NCBI GenBank assembly: GCA_026710825.1
Contig: JAPOQH010000079.1
Coordinates: 1 to 44,840 of the forward strand
Reading direction: 5' to 3'
Length of the DNA: 44,840 nucleotides
DNA from: Chloroflexota bacterium
GTDB taxonomy: Bacteria > Chloroflexota > Dehalococcoidia > Lucifugimonadales > UBA3495
Of the stretch, positions 34,782 to 43,613 are shown piece by piece (the first letter of the stretch is position 1; the number at the start of each line of letters is the position of its first letter). Made by a program: the position numbers and the translations under genes. Below the pieces are notes generated by a model. It did not search any database. It was given only the letters and a program-made list of their open reading frames with translations, and was not told the origin of the DNA.

Positions 34782-35330
34782 TCACGGGGCGGAGACGGTG
34801 AATTCGTACACGTTCAACAATTCGCCCTCGTTGAATATGGTGAGGGTGGCCGGACCCGGGGCACAGCCCACCAAGTAGAACCGGCTACGGGTTTCCTGCG
34901 CGGACTCCGGCAAGATTATGGTAAGCCGAGTGTCCCCCTCAGGAGACAAATCGACCTCGGCACATCCATTCGCTGCCAACAACCGTCCATCGTTATGGAC
35001 CACAGCGGGGGCGCCGCCCGGGCTGGCTATCACCACCGCGGACCGCCCCGATACAAGGTCAACCGCATGGTGTTCAGTCGGCACGCTACGAATGTTCAGG
35101 ATAGCCGGGTCCGGTTCGATCGACGCCTCACCAGTGGGGCGAGCAGAGTTCGGGAACGGGGTAGGGGTCTGCAACTCGACGGGTTCGGGAGAAGCGCTGA
35201 TAGCGAGGTCCGATGGGCTCAACGTGGGTGATGGGAAGACCACGCCACCGCCGTGGGCACATGCGATCAACGCCAAACTACCCAACAGGAGGATGGACCA
35301 CTTCCACACGGTGCGAAACGCGGCAGGCAA
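34782..35330 (-). CDS. Lipoprotein of unknown function
   Basis: The 182-residue frame has a lipoprotein signal peptide: basic start, hydrophobic core and lipobox LIAC (Cys at about residue 24). A Pro/Ser/Thr-rich tether follows (about 30-70), then a compact beta-rich domain (about 75-182) that ends in a strand pair with YLVGCAPGPATLTIFNEG, like an immunoglobulin-type or cupredoxin-like sandwich. Two cysteines (ANGC and VGC) could form a disulfide. The start is uncertain: TTG 35330 and GTG 35309 are possible and neither has a ribosome site. It lies 47 nt after the PIG-L gene on the same strand and converges on the GT39-like gene. No known family was recognised. Confidence 0.65.
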   Translation of the reverse strand: MPAAFRTVWKWSILLLGSLALIACAHGGGVVFPSPTLSPSDLAISASPEPVELQTPTPFPNSARPTGEASIEPDPAILNIRSVPTEHHAVDLVSGRSAVVIASPGGAPAVVHNDGRLLAANGCAEVDLSPEGDTRLTIILPESAQETRSRFYLVGCAPGPATLTIFNEGELLNVYEFTVSAP

Positions 35331-35377
35331 CTGTCGAATAGCGAGTCCGTCGACACGCGGTAATCCGGATGCGAATG

Positions 35378-36109
35378 TCAGGTGCGGAAGGTCACGCGAC
35401 GGAATGCCTCCGCCAATTCGAGGCCGGTTACTTCGTCGTCAGTGGAAGAATTACCGGTGGCTGCCGCCTCTTCCGCCCGGGCGCGTATGAACGCGCGCAT
35501 TTCGCTTTCCGTGCGTTGGCCAGTCTGGGTGCGGTGGGCCATGACCGCTTTGATTTTGGTGTCGAAATCGTCGGCGATGTCCACGAAGGCGTTGGGGTTC
35601 TCGGAGCCCCAGAACATGATCATGGCGGTCTTGTGAGGCTCGATGCCCTCGTTGGCGAAAAGATCTCCGAAGTGCAGATGGTCCCGGGCATACGGGAAGA
35701 CGGCGTCGAGGGCGACCTGGCCGGCGATCCGGTGGTCCCGATGCCACTGCATATTCCGGCGATACGGTTCGGTCGTGAGGACGACATCTGGCTTGATCAG
35801 CCGGATCTGACGGACCAAATCCTTGCGGAAATCTGCGGTGTCCTCCAGCTCGCCGTCGGGGCGGCCCAGCATGACGACATTTTTGATCCCCAGGATATTG
35901 GCCGCCTCCAGTTGCTCGCGACTGCGAACCTCGGCCAACTCCGTGGAGGCAAGTTCCGGGTCGGAACCGCCCCGGCTACCATCGGTGCATAAAACGCCAT
36001 GCACCTCGGCGCCGGCGCGAACCCATTTTGCGATCACACCGCCAGCCCACACCTCAGCGTCGTCGGGATGAGGGGTGACCACCAATACTCGTTCGGGAGA
36101 CAGTTCCAT
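35378..36109 (-). CDS. PIG-L/LmbE-family N-acetylglucosaminyl deacetylase
   Basis: The family removes the acetyl group from GlcNAc conjugates using zinc; members include MshB (mycothiol), BshB (bacillithiol) and PIG-L. The 243-residue protein has the metal motif PHPDDAE (about residues 13-19), the second motif HRDHRIAG (about 122-129), and GRPDGELED between them; all catalytic and zinc residues are present. A C-terminal region rich in acidic and Ala residues is short, as in BshB-like enzymes. ATG 36109 has GGAGG 10 nt upstream. It is the fourth gene after the acyltransferase and MshA-like transferase on the same strand (97 nt after DUF502), suggesting a shared pathway. Confidence 0.92.
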   Translation of the reverse strand: MELSPERVLVVTPHPDDAEVWAGGVIAKWVRAGAEVHGVLCTDGSRGGSDPELASTELAEVRSREQLEAANILGIKNVVMLGRPDGELEDTADFRKDLVRQIRLIKPDVVLTTEPYRRNMQWHRDHRIAGQVALDAVFPYARDHLHFGDLFANEGIEPHKTAMIMFWGSENPNAFVDIADDFDTKIKAVMAHRTQTGQRTESEMRAFIRARAEEAAATGNSSTDDEVTGLELAEAFRRVTFRT

Positions 36110-36206
36110 TTGGGCTATTCCTCCGGGTATTCAAAAGCTTGGCATTAGACGCGGACCAGCGAGTTCGAAGTGAATCCACGAGCCACGCCACGCATCAATG
36201 TTATTG

Positions 36207-37058
36207 TCAATCCTGTTGCTCGGTGCTTGGCGCAGGTTCCGGCCTTCGCCGCATCTGAACCGTGGACCCGACCGGAGCCGTATCCGCGCTTTCGTCGCGG
36301 CCCGAACTCGAATCGCGGCCGGGCCAGGACGAGGTATCCACAACCTCGCGCGAGCTGAATACATCGCCGGCCAAAATGCCTCCGGAGATGATCATGCGCA
36401 TGGCCTCTTCCACTGAAATGTCGGTCGAGGTGACCTGATCTTCCGGAACCACGACCAGATACCCAGATGACGGCACGGGCGTGGTGGGAACGTACACTGA
36501 GAGATATTCCTGAACGCCGTCTATTTTTCCCAATTCTGACGTGACCAGGCCGATTGAAAATACGCCCTCTCTCGGAAATTCCATCAGCACGACGCCGCGA
36601 TAGTGGTGGCTCTGAGTCTCCGACAGGAAGTCTATGCCGTGGCGAGTGGTGCTGTAGACGGGCCCAACCACCGGAATGCGCCCGATGGTGTCGTGTACAC
36701 GGTCGATCATCAATCTGGTGACTGCCCAGCCGATCAGCAATCCGGTCCCGTACAGAATGAACATGATGATGATGATTTCGGCGACGTCGGTAACATCCAC
36801 CCCGGGGCCGTGGGGGATGTTGAACTGCTCGATGATGGGGTCCAACAGGGAGTCGATGATGCCGTAGAAGAAATCGATGACGAAATAGGTTACGAAGACA
36901 GGGAGAAAGACCAGAACGCCGGCCATCAGCCGGCGCTGAACGTGACCCACCGCCCGGGTGACCCGGCGCCGGGGCGCGCGACCGGTCCGGAGGATGCGGT
37001 CGTGCAGGTTGGGAGCCCCGTCGCCCTGGGTTGAGCGGCGGTTGAATCTACCCCGCAT
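36207..37058 (-). CDS. DUF502 family membrane protein
   Basis: The 283-residue protein has an N-terminal basic stretch (about 1-40), two transmembrane helices (about 46-70 and 92-115) and a soluble domain with DUF502 hallmarks: LMAGVLVFLPVFVTYFVI, GRIPVVGPVYSTTRHG, GVVLMEFPREGVFSIGLVT and VPTTPVPSSGYLVVVP. DUF502 proteins are widespread (LCV-like in plants); the molecular role is unknown and a membrane-associated regulatory role has been suggested. The C-terminal 50 residues are Ser/Pro/Arg-rich and disordered. ATG 37058 overlaps the TGA of the glycosyltransferase gene (GTGATGA arrangement), so translation is coupled; a GTG at 37061 is the alternative. Confidence 0.9.
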   Translation of the reverse strand: MRGRFNRRSTQGDGAPNLHDRILRTGRAPRRRVTRAVGHVQRRLMAGVLVFLPVFVTYFVIDFFYGIIDSLLDPIIEQFNIPHGPGVDVTDVAEIIIIMFILYGTGLLIGWAVTRLMIDRVHDTIGRIPVVGPVYSTTRHGIDFLSETQSHHYRGVVLMEFPREGVFSIGLVTSELGKIDGVQEYLSVYVPTTPVPSSGYLVVVPEDQVTSTDISVEEAMRMIISGGILAGDVFSSREVVDTSSWPGRDSSSGRDESADTAPVGSTVQMRRRPEPAPSTEQQD

Positions 37059-38290
37059 CACGCCAACCCTGGAGCGGCGCGATACTCGGAAAGTTCCTGA
37101 TAGATCGCGAGGAGTTGGCCGGCGACGGCGTCCCAGCTCATGTTTTCGGCGGATTCTCGGGCGGCGCGTCCCATGCTCTCCTGGAGGCTATCGTTCACCA
37201 GGATCATCTCGAGAGAATTCGCGAATGCCTCCGGACAGCGCCACGATTTGAGGTAACCGGTTTTGCCGTGTTGGATGATGGTGGGCAAACCTCCGACCCT
37301 GGAGGCGACCACCGGAGTGCCGCACGCCATACTTTCCAGGGCGACCAGTCCGAAACTCTCGTAGTAAGAGGGCACGACGCACACGTCGGCAGCCGAGTAG
37401 TACCACGGCAGGCGGTCCTGGGCCACCCTGCCGATGAACTCTACGGAGCCGCCGACCCTGAGATCGTCCGCCATGGCCTTCAGACGCATCAAGTCCCCAC
37501 TTCCGTCGGCGTCGTCACCCACGACGAGGACTTTGAGATCGTTGGCATCGAGATGCGCGGCGGTATCGATGAGCAGGTCCAATCCCTTGAGAGCTTCAAT
37601 TCGACCCACAAACAGCAGGATGTTCTGGCCGTTCAACCCCAGTTTGGTGCGAGCCGTTGACCGGCCCAACGGTCGGAAACGGGACAAATCCACGCCGCAG
37701 GGCACCAAACGTATATGGCCCGGTATTCCATTATAGAGCCTGATAATTGAATCGCGTTCGTGTTCGCTGAACACGATTACGGAATCTGAGCCGGCGATGA
37801 TTTCGGTTTCCGTCTGTCCACGGATCGGAGGTTCCTGCTCACCGGAACGTGACTGCATCTTGATGCGCGAGAGAGTATGGAACGTGGCCACATGGGGCAT
37901 GCGCCACTGTTCGGACAGCCTCAGGCCGACCCATCCGCTCATCCAGTAATGGGAGTGGACTGCGATGTATTTGACCTGCCGATGCTGTTGAAAATGTGAA
38001 ATGCCGGACAGAAAATCCGGCAAGTGTTCGAATTGTTCCGGTAGTGGAGCATCGGCGGGCCCGGCCGGAAGGTGCACCACGTTCACACCATCAGCGATCC
38101 CCGCCGCGTCGAATTCCTGACCCTCGTGCTCCCGCGTGAAAATGTCCACCCGTACTCCACGCGATGACATGGCGCGGGCCAATTCCCGGACGTGCACGTT
38201 CATGCCGCCCGATTTGCCCTGGCCGGGGGCTGCCAAGGGGCAGGCGTGGTACGCGATGAGGGCTATACCCGGATCGTCCGCGCCGTCCAC
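37058..38290 (-). CDS. GT4 glycosyltransferase, MshA-like
   Basis: The 410-residue GT-B enzyme starts with ALIAYHACPLAAPGQGKSGG then MNVHVREL, the same arrangement as actinobacterial MshA (HTSP...PGTGDxGGMNVYV), where the loop binds UDP-GlcNAc and the inositol-phosphate acceptor. The C-terminal domain has FVGRIEALKGLDLLI (about 238-252), the donor-binding ESFGLVALE (about 316-324; E-x7-E) and CGVDLSRFRP. MshA joins GlcNAc to inositol 3-phosphate; sucrose-phosphate synthase and BshA are relatives with similar loops, so the acceptor is not fixed. GTG 38290 lies 2 nt after the acyltransferase stop, and the stop overlaps the DUF502 start. The tight packing implies one transcript with both neighbours. 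Confidence 0.9.
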   Translation of the reverse strand: MDGADDPGIALIAYHACPLAAPGQGKSGGMNVHVRELARAMSSRGVRVDIFTREHEGQEFDAAGIADGVNVVHLPAGPADAPLPEQFEHLPDFLSGISHFQQHRQVKYIAVHSHYWMSGWVGLRLSEQWRMPHVATFHTLSRIKMQSRSGEQEPPIRGQTETEIIAGSDSVIVFSEHERDSIIRLYNGIPGHIRLVPCGVDLSRFRPLGRSTARTKLGLNGQNILLFVGRIEALKGLDLLIDTAAHLDANDLKVLVVGDDADGSGDLMRLKAMADDLRVGGSVEFIGRVAQDRLPWYYSAADVCVVPSYYESFGLVALESMACGTPVVASRVGGLPTIIQHGKTGYLKSWRCPEAFANSLEMILVNDSLQESMGRAARESAENMSWDAVAGQLLAIYQELSEYRAAPGLA

Positions 38291-38292
38291 GA

Positions 38293-39297
38293 TTATGCAC
38301 CGACTCCGGTGCGCTCCAACCGGATGCGATACAGGTGATGGTCCTGGCCGCCCAAGCGGTACTTGTAGGGTTCATTTCCCCTGAGGAAATCGAAATACCG
38401 GTAGCCGCTCTCCAGGGCATCGCGCAGGCACAGCGAATGCAGCAAGAGGCCGACGCTGTAGTACCGGTATTCGGGGTCGTGGCCGCTGTTGTACAGCATG
38501 CGCACCCCGTCGTAGTCGAAGCAAAGGGACGCCGCGACCGCCAAGTCGTCCATTTCCATGAAGAACAGCCGGAGGATGTCTTCGGATGCGGTGGCCTCAA
38601 CCATGCGGCGGAAAAATGCTTCGCGCTCGGCGGTGAGGAACTCAGCCTTATCCGGATCGCTACGACGCATTAAGTCGATAAAGGTGTCCATACGGTCGGA
38701 TGCTTCGGCGGGATCGGTTACGCAATACCAACGCCAGTTGCCCTGCGAATCTAGCCGCCGCAGCTTGCGCCGCAGTTCGTGGCGATCCTTTTTGCTGAGG
38801 CCAGCCAGGTAGTCATCCCAAGTATCGGCCAGCTCGATGCGGGGCGCTACATCTTCCTCCGCGACCTCAACGGCGTAACCTCTGCCTCGCGCCAGATCGG
38901 GCAGCAGTTCAAGGGTCGGAGAATCTTCGCTGATCGAAAACAGGTCAAGGCACTGCGCACCGTCCGCGGATATGGCGTCCAACAACGCAGGGTAAAAGAC
39001 GTCCTCCTCTCCGGAAGCAACAATGAAATCGTTGTAGTCGAAGGTATCGCTGTTCCCGACCAGGGAGTATTGGTCGTCGGCTCGGGACAGAGACGCTATG
39101 GCAGAAACCTCACCTTCAGAGTCGGTGAGGAAGAACCCCGCCAAGGAGCGGCCATCCTGGAATTCAGACCACCAAAGTTCCTGCCACACCGGCGTCACGT
39201 ACAGGTTGTTGACCGACGACCGCCCCAGCAACTGCTGCCATTGGGCACGGATCTGGTCGAATGACGTGAGCGGGGTTGATGACGTTGACGGCAGCAT
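38293..39297 (-). CDS. BioF2/FemAB-like GNAT acyltransferase (CelD family)
   Basis: The 334-residue product matches the Acetyltransf_6 (BioF2-like/CelD) group: an N-terminal lobe with PVWQELWWSEFQDGRSLAGF (about 35-54), then GNSDTFDYNDFIVASG, a linker helix LSKKDRHELRRKLRRL (about 169-184), and a second lobe ending SVGLLLHSLCLRDA, GYRYFDFLRGNEPYK. Such proteins transfer an acyl or aminoacyl group to sugars, lipids or peptidoglycan precursors. ATG 39297 with TGAGG 9 nt upstream is preferred to GTG 39312; that ribosome site overlaps the folE stop. Its position next to the MshA-like transferase and near a PIG-L deacetylase suggests it acylates the free amine the deacetylase makes; this is an inference. 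Confidence 0.85.
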   Translation of the reverse strand: MLPSTSSTPLTSFDQIRAQWQQLLGRSSVNNLYVTPVWQELWWSEFQDGRSLAGFFLTDSEGEVSAIASLSRADDQYSLVGNSDTFDYNDFIVASGEEDVFYPALLDAISADGAQCLDLFSISEDSPTLELLPDLARGRGYAVEVAEEDVAPRIELADTWDDYLAGLSKKDRHELRRKLRRLDSQGNWRWYCVTDPAEASDRMDTFIDLMRRSDPDKAEFLTAEREAFFRRMVEATASEDILRLFFMEMDDLAVAASLCFDYDGVRMLYNSGHDPEYRYYSVGLLLHSLCLRDALESGYRYFDFLRGNEPYKYRLGGQDHHLYRIRLERTGVGA

Positions 39298-39308
39298 ACG
39301 GTGAGGCC

Positions 39309-39887
39309 TCACGATTCGAACATTTTGAGCAGGTCGTGGTTCGAATAACCGGCGGCGTCGCCGTTCATCCTCACCGCGGTAGTGACCATGCGATGGCCCG
39401 GCTTTTGCACGCCCCTCATCGACATGCAGAGGTGTTCGGCCTCGATGCGACAGGCGACGGCCAAAGGGCGAACCCGGCAGGATACCGCGTCGGCCAACTG
39501 GGCGGTCAGACGTTCCTGGACCTGGAGCCTGCGAGCCGCGGTGTCCAGCGCACGGGCAATCTTGCTGATGCCGGCGATGTGGCGGTCTGGAACGTAGACC
39601 AGACTGGCGTGTCCAAAAAAGGGCAACAGATGATGCTCACACATCGAGAAAAAATGCAGCCCGCGGATCAACACCGGATCCTGAGCCACGTCGTCGGAGA
39701 AAATCGCATCGATTTCGTCGGCGGGGTCCTTGCCGACGCCTGAGAACAACTCGCCGTACATTTCGGCGACACGCTCCGGAGTGCGCCACAGTCCCTCCCG
39801 ACCGCTGTCCTCGTCCACGTATTTGAGGACAGTGCCGATTGCGACCTCGATGGCGGCGCTATTCATCCGGGGGGCAACTGCGGTCAT
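39309..39887 (-). CDS. folE: GTP cyclohydrolase I
   Basis: FolE converts GTP to dihydroneopterin triphosphate, the first step of folate synthesis. The 192-residue length and motifs are typical: REGLWRTPERVAEMY (about 29-43), FFSMCEHHLLPFFG (zinc Cys and His, about 79-92), GISKIARALD (about 104-113) and EAEHLCMSMRGV (second zinc Cys, about 147-158). All three zinc ligands are present, so it is the classical FolE1 type. ATG 39887 lacks a clear ribosome site but the N-terminus is normal. The stop overlaps the ribosome site of the acyltransferase gene. ThrC lies 28 nt upstream. No other folate genes are in the window. Confidence 0.95.
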   Translation of the reverse strand: MTAVAPRMNSAAIEVAIGTVLKYVDEDSGREGLWRTPERVAEMYGELFSGVGKDPADEIDAIFSDDVAQDPVLIRGLHFFSMCEHHLLPFFGHASLVYVPDRHIAGISKIARALDTAARRLQVQERLTAQLADAVSCRVRPLAVACRIEAEHLCMSMRGVQKPGHRMVTTAVRMNGDAAGYSNHDLLKMFES

Positions 39888-39915
39888 GTTTTCGGCAACG
39901 ACAAAGGGTGGGCAG

Positions 39916-40983
39916 TCATGCGCCGGAGGGGAGGGATTCCATGATGGCGGACTCGATCGCCTCCAGGTTTGGCTGCACCTCGACCGTATGAGCCTGAACG
40001 CTGCTGACGGCCAGGTCAGGGTCCTTGAGGCCGGTTCCAGTGATGACGCACACGACGCGCTTGCCGTCCAGGGCGAGGCCCGAGCGATGCATTTTCAGCA
40101 GCCCAGCGACCGATGCCGCCGAGGCCGGTTCGCCGAAAATCCCCTCACGTGAGGCTATCAAACGATATGCCTCCAGGATTTCGTCATCGCTGACGGCATC
40201 GATGACACCACCGGATTGGTCACGGGCGCGCTCGGCAGACTTCCAACTTGCCGGGTTACCAATCCGGATGGCGGAGGCGATGGTCTGAGGATGGAGCACG
40301 GGTTCGCCACGGACAATGGGCGCGGCCCCCTCAGCCTGGAAGCCCATCATTTTGGGCAGGGATTCGTTGCGGCCGAGTTGGTGATACTCAACGAAACCGC
40401 GCCAATAGGCGGTGATGTTGCCGGCGTTGCCGACGGGTATGAACAGGTAATCGGGCGCGTCGCCCAACACATCAGAGACCTCGAACGACGCAGTTTTCTG
40501 GCCCTCGATACGATGCTGGTTGACGGAGTTGACGAGGGTGATCGGGTGTGTCTCGGTAAATTTCCGAACCAAGGCAAGGGCGGCATCGAAATTGCCGTCA
40601 ACGAGCAGGACTCGCGCGCCGTAGGCCATCGCCTGGGCCAACTTGCCGAGGGCAACCTCGCCCTTGGGGATGAGGACCCAGCAAGTGAGGCCGCAGTAGG
40701 CGGAATATGCGGCGGCCGACGCGCTGGTGTTGCCGGTAGAGGCGCACATCACCCCGAGGCAATTGTCCTCCATGGCTTTGGCGATAGCCACAACCATGCC
40801 GCGATCCTTGAAAGAGCCGGTTGGATTGCAGCCTTCGAGTTTGAAAAAGAGGTCGCAGCCCAACTCCCGACCCAAGTTCCTGGAGCGCACCAGCGGAGTA
40901 TCGCCCTCTCCCATCGAGAAGATGGGGGTTTCCTCGCTCACCGGCAAAAGGTCGCGGTATTGTTGTAATACGCCGACGCCCAT
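39916..40983 (-). CDS. thrC: Threonine synthase
   Basis: ThrC converts O-phosphohomoserine to threonine with PLP. The 355-residue protein is the short class II-fold form: GEGDTPLVRSRNLG (about 25-38), the PLP lysine in GCNPTGSFKDRGM (about 51-63), CASTGNTSASAAAYSAYCG (about 80-98), the phosphate-binding GNAGNITAY (about 186-194) and EGIFGEPASAASVAGLLK (about 281-298). ATG 40983 has a weak purine run upstream. It follows hom by 39 nt on the same strand, so both act in the threonine branch. Homoserine kinase (thrB) and aspartate kinase are not adjacent. Confidence 0.95.
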   Translation of the reverse strand: MGVGVLQQYRDLLPVSEETPIFSMGEGDTPLVRSRNLGRELGCDLFFKLEGCNPTGSFKDRGMVVAIAKAMEDNCLGVMCASTGNTSASAAAYSAYCGLTCWVLIPKGEVALGKLAQAMAYGARVLLVDGNFDAALALVRKFTETHPITLVNSVNQHRIEGQKTASFEVSDVLGDAPDYLFIPVGNAGNITAYWRGFVEYHQLGRNESLPKMMGFQAEGAAPIVRGEPVLHPQTIASAIRIGNPASWKSAERARDQSGGVIDAVSDDEILEAYRLIASREGIFGEPASAASVAGLLKMHRSGLALDGKRVVCVITGTGLKDPDLAVSSVQAHTVEVQPNLEAIESAIMESLPSGA

Positions 40984-41022
40984 GATGTTCCCGATCAGAC
41001 CCGTGGGTCCTGCGGTTTGCCT

Positions 41023-42348
41023 CTACTCCTCAATTCTGATCAGATTGTTGACGCTGACCACGACGTCCAACTTGGCGACAGCCGCCAGAGCGGTCTGAAC
41101 GTCGGCCTCCCGAGATGGGTAGGAGGTGATCACCAACTGAGCAGTACCCCCGCCCGGGTCGGTGTCTTTTTGAATTACGGTAGCGATGGAGATGTTGCCG
41201 TCCCCCAGGATGCGAGCGATTTGAGCCAGGACGCCGGCTTGATCCGCGCACGTGAGGCGCATGTAGTAGGCGCTGGACAACTCGCCGATGGGCTGCACAT
41301 CGGAGTCAGCGACTCCGTGACGACCCGTGTCGTTCGGTTGCGGAAGGGGAGGCGGCCCGCCGGTGTTTCCCAACCCGCGCACGATGTTGAGCAAATCGCC
41401 CATCACGGCGCTGGTGGTAGCATCGCGGCCGGCGCCCTGTCCGTGCAGAATTATCTGCCCGCAAAGGTCACCGGTCACCTCGACGGCATTATACACGCCG
41501 TCAACTTTAGCTAACAGGTGGTCCTCAGGGACGAGGACGGGGTGCACGCGGGCACATACTGCGCCATCAGGTTGAGCGGCCGCGATGGCGAGGGACTTGA
41601 TGGCATAGCCGAGTTCGGCGGCGTAACGGAAATCCTCGGGCGCCAGGCGGCTGATCCCTTCGGTGTAGATCGACTGGTGCGGGATGGCCCGATGGAAAGC
41701 GAGGCTACCAAGGACAGAAAGCTTATAAGCAGCGTCTATGCCTTCGACATCGTTGGTGGGATCGGCTTCCGCGTAACCGAGGGACTGGGCCTCGGAGAGC
41801 GCATCTGCGAACGGGGCCTGTTGACGAGCCATCCGGGTCAGGATGTAATTGGTAGTGCCATTGATTATGGAACGAACGGAACGGATGTCGTTGGCGAGCA
41901 ACTGAGACATCAAGCAGCCGACGATGGGGATACCACCGCCGGCAGATGCCTCAAAAAGCAGATTCACCCGACGTTCCTGTGCCAATGCCAACAGGGCCGG
42001 ACCACGACGCGCCATCACTTCCTTGTTGGCGGTGACCACGTGCTTGCCGGCGACGAGGGCGCGTTCCAGATATTCGCCGGCAGGGGTGTCGCCGCCCATC
42101 ACTTCCACCACGATATCGATGGCAGGGTCGGCCAGGATATCCTCCGGGTTGGTGGTCAAGAGGCCGTCGGGAGGTTCGGGGTCGCGGTGTCGGGAAATGT
42201 CTCGGACCAAGGCTCTGCGCAGTTGAACGGTCCGGCCGGTTTTTCGCTTGATGGCTTCGGCGTTTTCCACCAGTGAGGCCGCAACCCCTCCGCCCACGGT
42301 ACCCAATCCCATGAGGCCGATGTTTATTTCCTCATTGCCCGTCGCCAT
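41023..42348 (-). CDS. hom: Homoserine dehydrogenase with ACT domain
   Basis: The enzyme reduces aspartate semialdehyde to homoserine. The 441-residue protein has the NAD(P) fold GLMGLGTVGGGVAASL (about 11-26), TANKEVMARRG (about 106-116), SIINGTTNYILTRM (about 160-173), and the catalytic block EAQSLGYAEADPTNDVEG with IDAAYKLSVL (about 185-212). A C-terminal ACT domain (about 355-441, with ADQAGVLAQIARILGDGNIS) should mediate threonine feedback, as is known for this type. ATG 42348 lies 9 nt after the foldase stop. Hom-thrC directly after a ribosomal protein operon is an uncommon place and means threonine synthesis would share that transcript. Confidence 0.96.
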   Translation of the reverse strand: MATGNEEINIGLMGLGTVGGGVAASLVENAEAIKRKTGRTVQLRRALVRDISRHRDPEPPDGLLTTNPEDILADPAIDIVVEVMGGDTPAGEYLERALVAGKHVVTANKEVMARRGPALLALAQERRVNLLFEASAGGGIPIVGCLMSQLLANDIRSVRSIINGTTNYILTRMARQQAPFADALSEAQSLGYAEADPTNDVEGIDAAYKLSVLGSLAFHRAIPHQSIYTEGISRLAPEDFRYAAELGYAIKSLAIAAAQPDGAVCARVHPVLVPEDHLLAKVDGVYNAVEVTGDLCGQIILHGQGAGRDATTSAVMGDLLNIVRGLGNTGGPPPLPQPNDTGRHGVADSDVQPIGELSSAYYMRLTCADQAGVLAQIARILGDGNISIATVIQKDTDPGGGTAQLVITSYPSREADVQTALAAVAKLDVVVSVNNLIRIEE

Positions 42349-42357
42349 TAGGCCCGC

Positions 42358-43572
42358 CTACCTGGGAATACCGAGGGGCTGCTGCGGAGGTTCCTGAGTG
42401 ACACGGGGCCGGGTCAACCTGACCTGCTCGGTGACCCACGCGTACCGGTTGCTGTCAAAATTGATTTTCACCCAACCGTCTGTGGTGCCCTGAGTGAGTT
42501 GGTTGTCCTTCCATTCGTCGACGCGCGCGCCAGCCATCTGGAACTGCATGGCGGGCTCGATTTCGCGGGTCTCAACGTCACCAATCGCCTGGATCAGGAA
42601 TATGGTCTGGTCCTCAAAGATCGGGCCGGACACCTCCCCCGCTTCCAACAGCGGCGGTTTTTCCACGGTTGCACCACTTTCGTCGACGACGGCTTCGCCG
42701 AACAAATAACGATCGAATTCGGGGAATGCGCCTTGCGGCACCCAGCCAAGATATCCATCGTTGCCCGTCAACTCGCGAGACACCGTCGCGAAATCCTCGC
42801 CCAATTCAATACGTTCCTTGACCGCCTCCGGGGCGGCGTCGGAGTTGATACTCAAGCCGATGATCTGTAACTCGACCTGGGGAGCCTGTTCGGGAATAGA
42901 TGCCAGCATGCGCGTAAAGAGTTCGCGCTGCTGCAACTGTTCTTCCACGATACGACGGTAGGCGTCGTCGGTCAGATTCACCTGGGTGAGAAAGCCGGTG
43001 TAGGTATTCTGGTATTCAGCATCCAGTTGGGCGTCATCGACTTCCTGTCCCGGCTGAGGCTCGGGACGGAACCGATTTCTGATAGCCTCTTCGATCTGCT
43101 CATCGGTTAGGTTGATGCCGAGCCCGGGAGCAGCCTGACGCAGGATTTCCGCGTGCAGCAGGTCGGTCAGCAGTTGGAACGGAATGGTGCTGAGGTCGAC
43201 CTGTCCACCCTGATAACGGTCGATACCCTGCAGCACACGGATGCGCTCCACGAGGTCGCCCATGCTGAATCGCACACCACGTACCTCACCCGCCATCACG
43301 CGCGGAGGGTGGATAAACGCCTGGTACACGCCGGCCATGACAACGCCGACAATGACCAGGATCAGGACAGCGCCGAGGATTAATGCGATGCGCTGTCGCT
43401 TGCGCTCGGCACTACGCCGAATCCGGGCAGCTAGAGCGGCGTCCTCGTCGGCAATGCCAACGCGCCGATTACGGCCGCCACGCCGACGCGTCGGCCTTCT
43501 GTCCGATACGGCGGGTGTATCCTCGGCGGCAGTATCAGCGCTGCGTTTCCATGGCAGCGGCAAGTTCAGCAT
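42358..43572 (-). CDS. SurA/PrsA-like membrane-anchored foldase
   Basis: The 404-residue protein has a long basic cytoplasmic N-terminus (about 1-60, Arg-rich), one transmembrane helix (about 62-83) and an outside domain. The helical SurA_N-type region (about 100-235) has the NLTDEQIEEAIRNRF and QQRELFTRML elements. Then comes a parvulin-like PpiC domain (about 245-345): VKERIELGEDFATVSRELTG, GYLGWVPQGAFP and GEVSGPIFEDQTIFLIQ, which retain the fold's usual strands. Whether it has isomerase activity or only chaperone activity is open. It should help fold exported proteins at the membrane. The gene follows rpsR by 41 nt and precedes hom by 9 nt, so it is likely part of the same operon. No ribosome binding site is evident. 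Confidence 0.88.
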   Translation of the reverse strand: MLNLPLPWKRSADTAAEDTPAVSDRRPTRRRGGRNRRVGIADEDAALAARIRRSAERKRQRIALILGAVLILVIVGVVMAGVYQAFIHPPRVMAGEVRGVRFSMGDLVERIRVLQGIDRYQGGQVDLSTIPFQLLTDLLHAEILRQAAPGLGINLTDEQIEEAIRNRFRPEPQPGQEVDDAQLDAEYQNTYTGFLTQVNLTDDAYRRIVEEQLQQRELFTRMLASIPEQAPQVELQIIGLSINSDAAPEAVKERIELGEDFATVSRELTGNDGYLGWVPQGAFPEFDRYLFGEAVVDESGATVEKPPLLEAGEVSGPIFEDQTIFLIQAIGDVETREIEPAMQFQMAGARVDEWKDNQLTQGTTDGWVKINFDSNRYAWVTEQVRLTRPRVTQEPPQQPLGIPR

Positions 43573-43613
43573 GTGTCATCGCCAGCGGCAGTGCGGGTTC
43601 CGCATGCCGTGGA

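Noticed and set aside
35378..39297. Calling the pathway mycothiol biosynthesis
   Set aside because: No MshC-type ligase is in the window, and MshA/PIG-L/GNAT folds serve other pathways. It is kept as a hypothesis.
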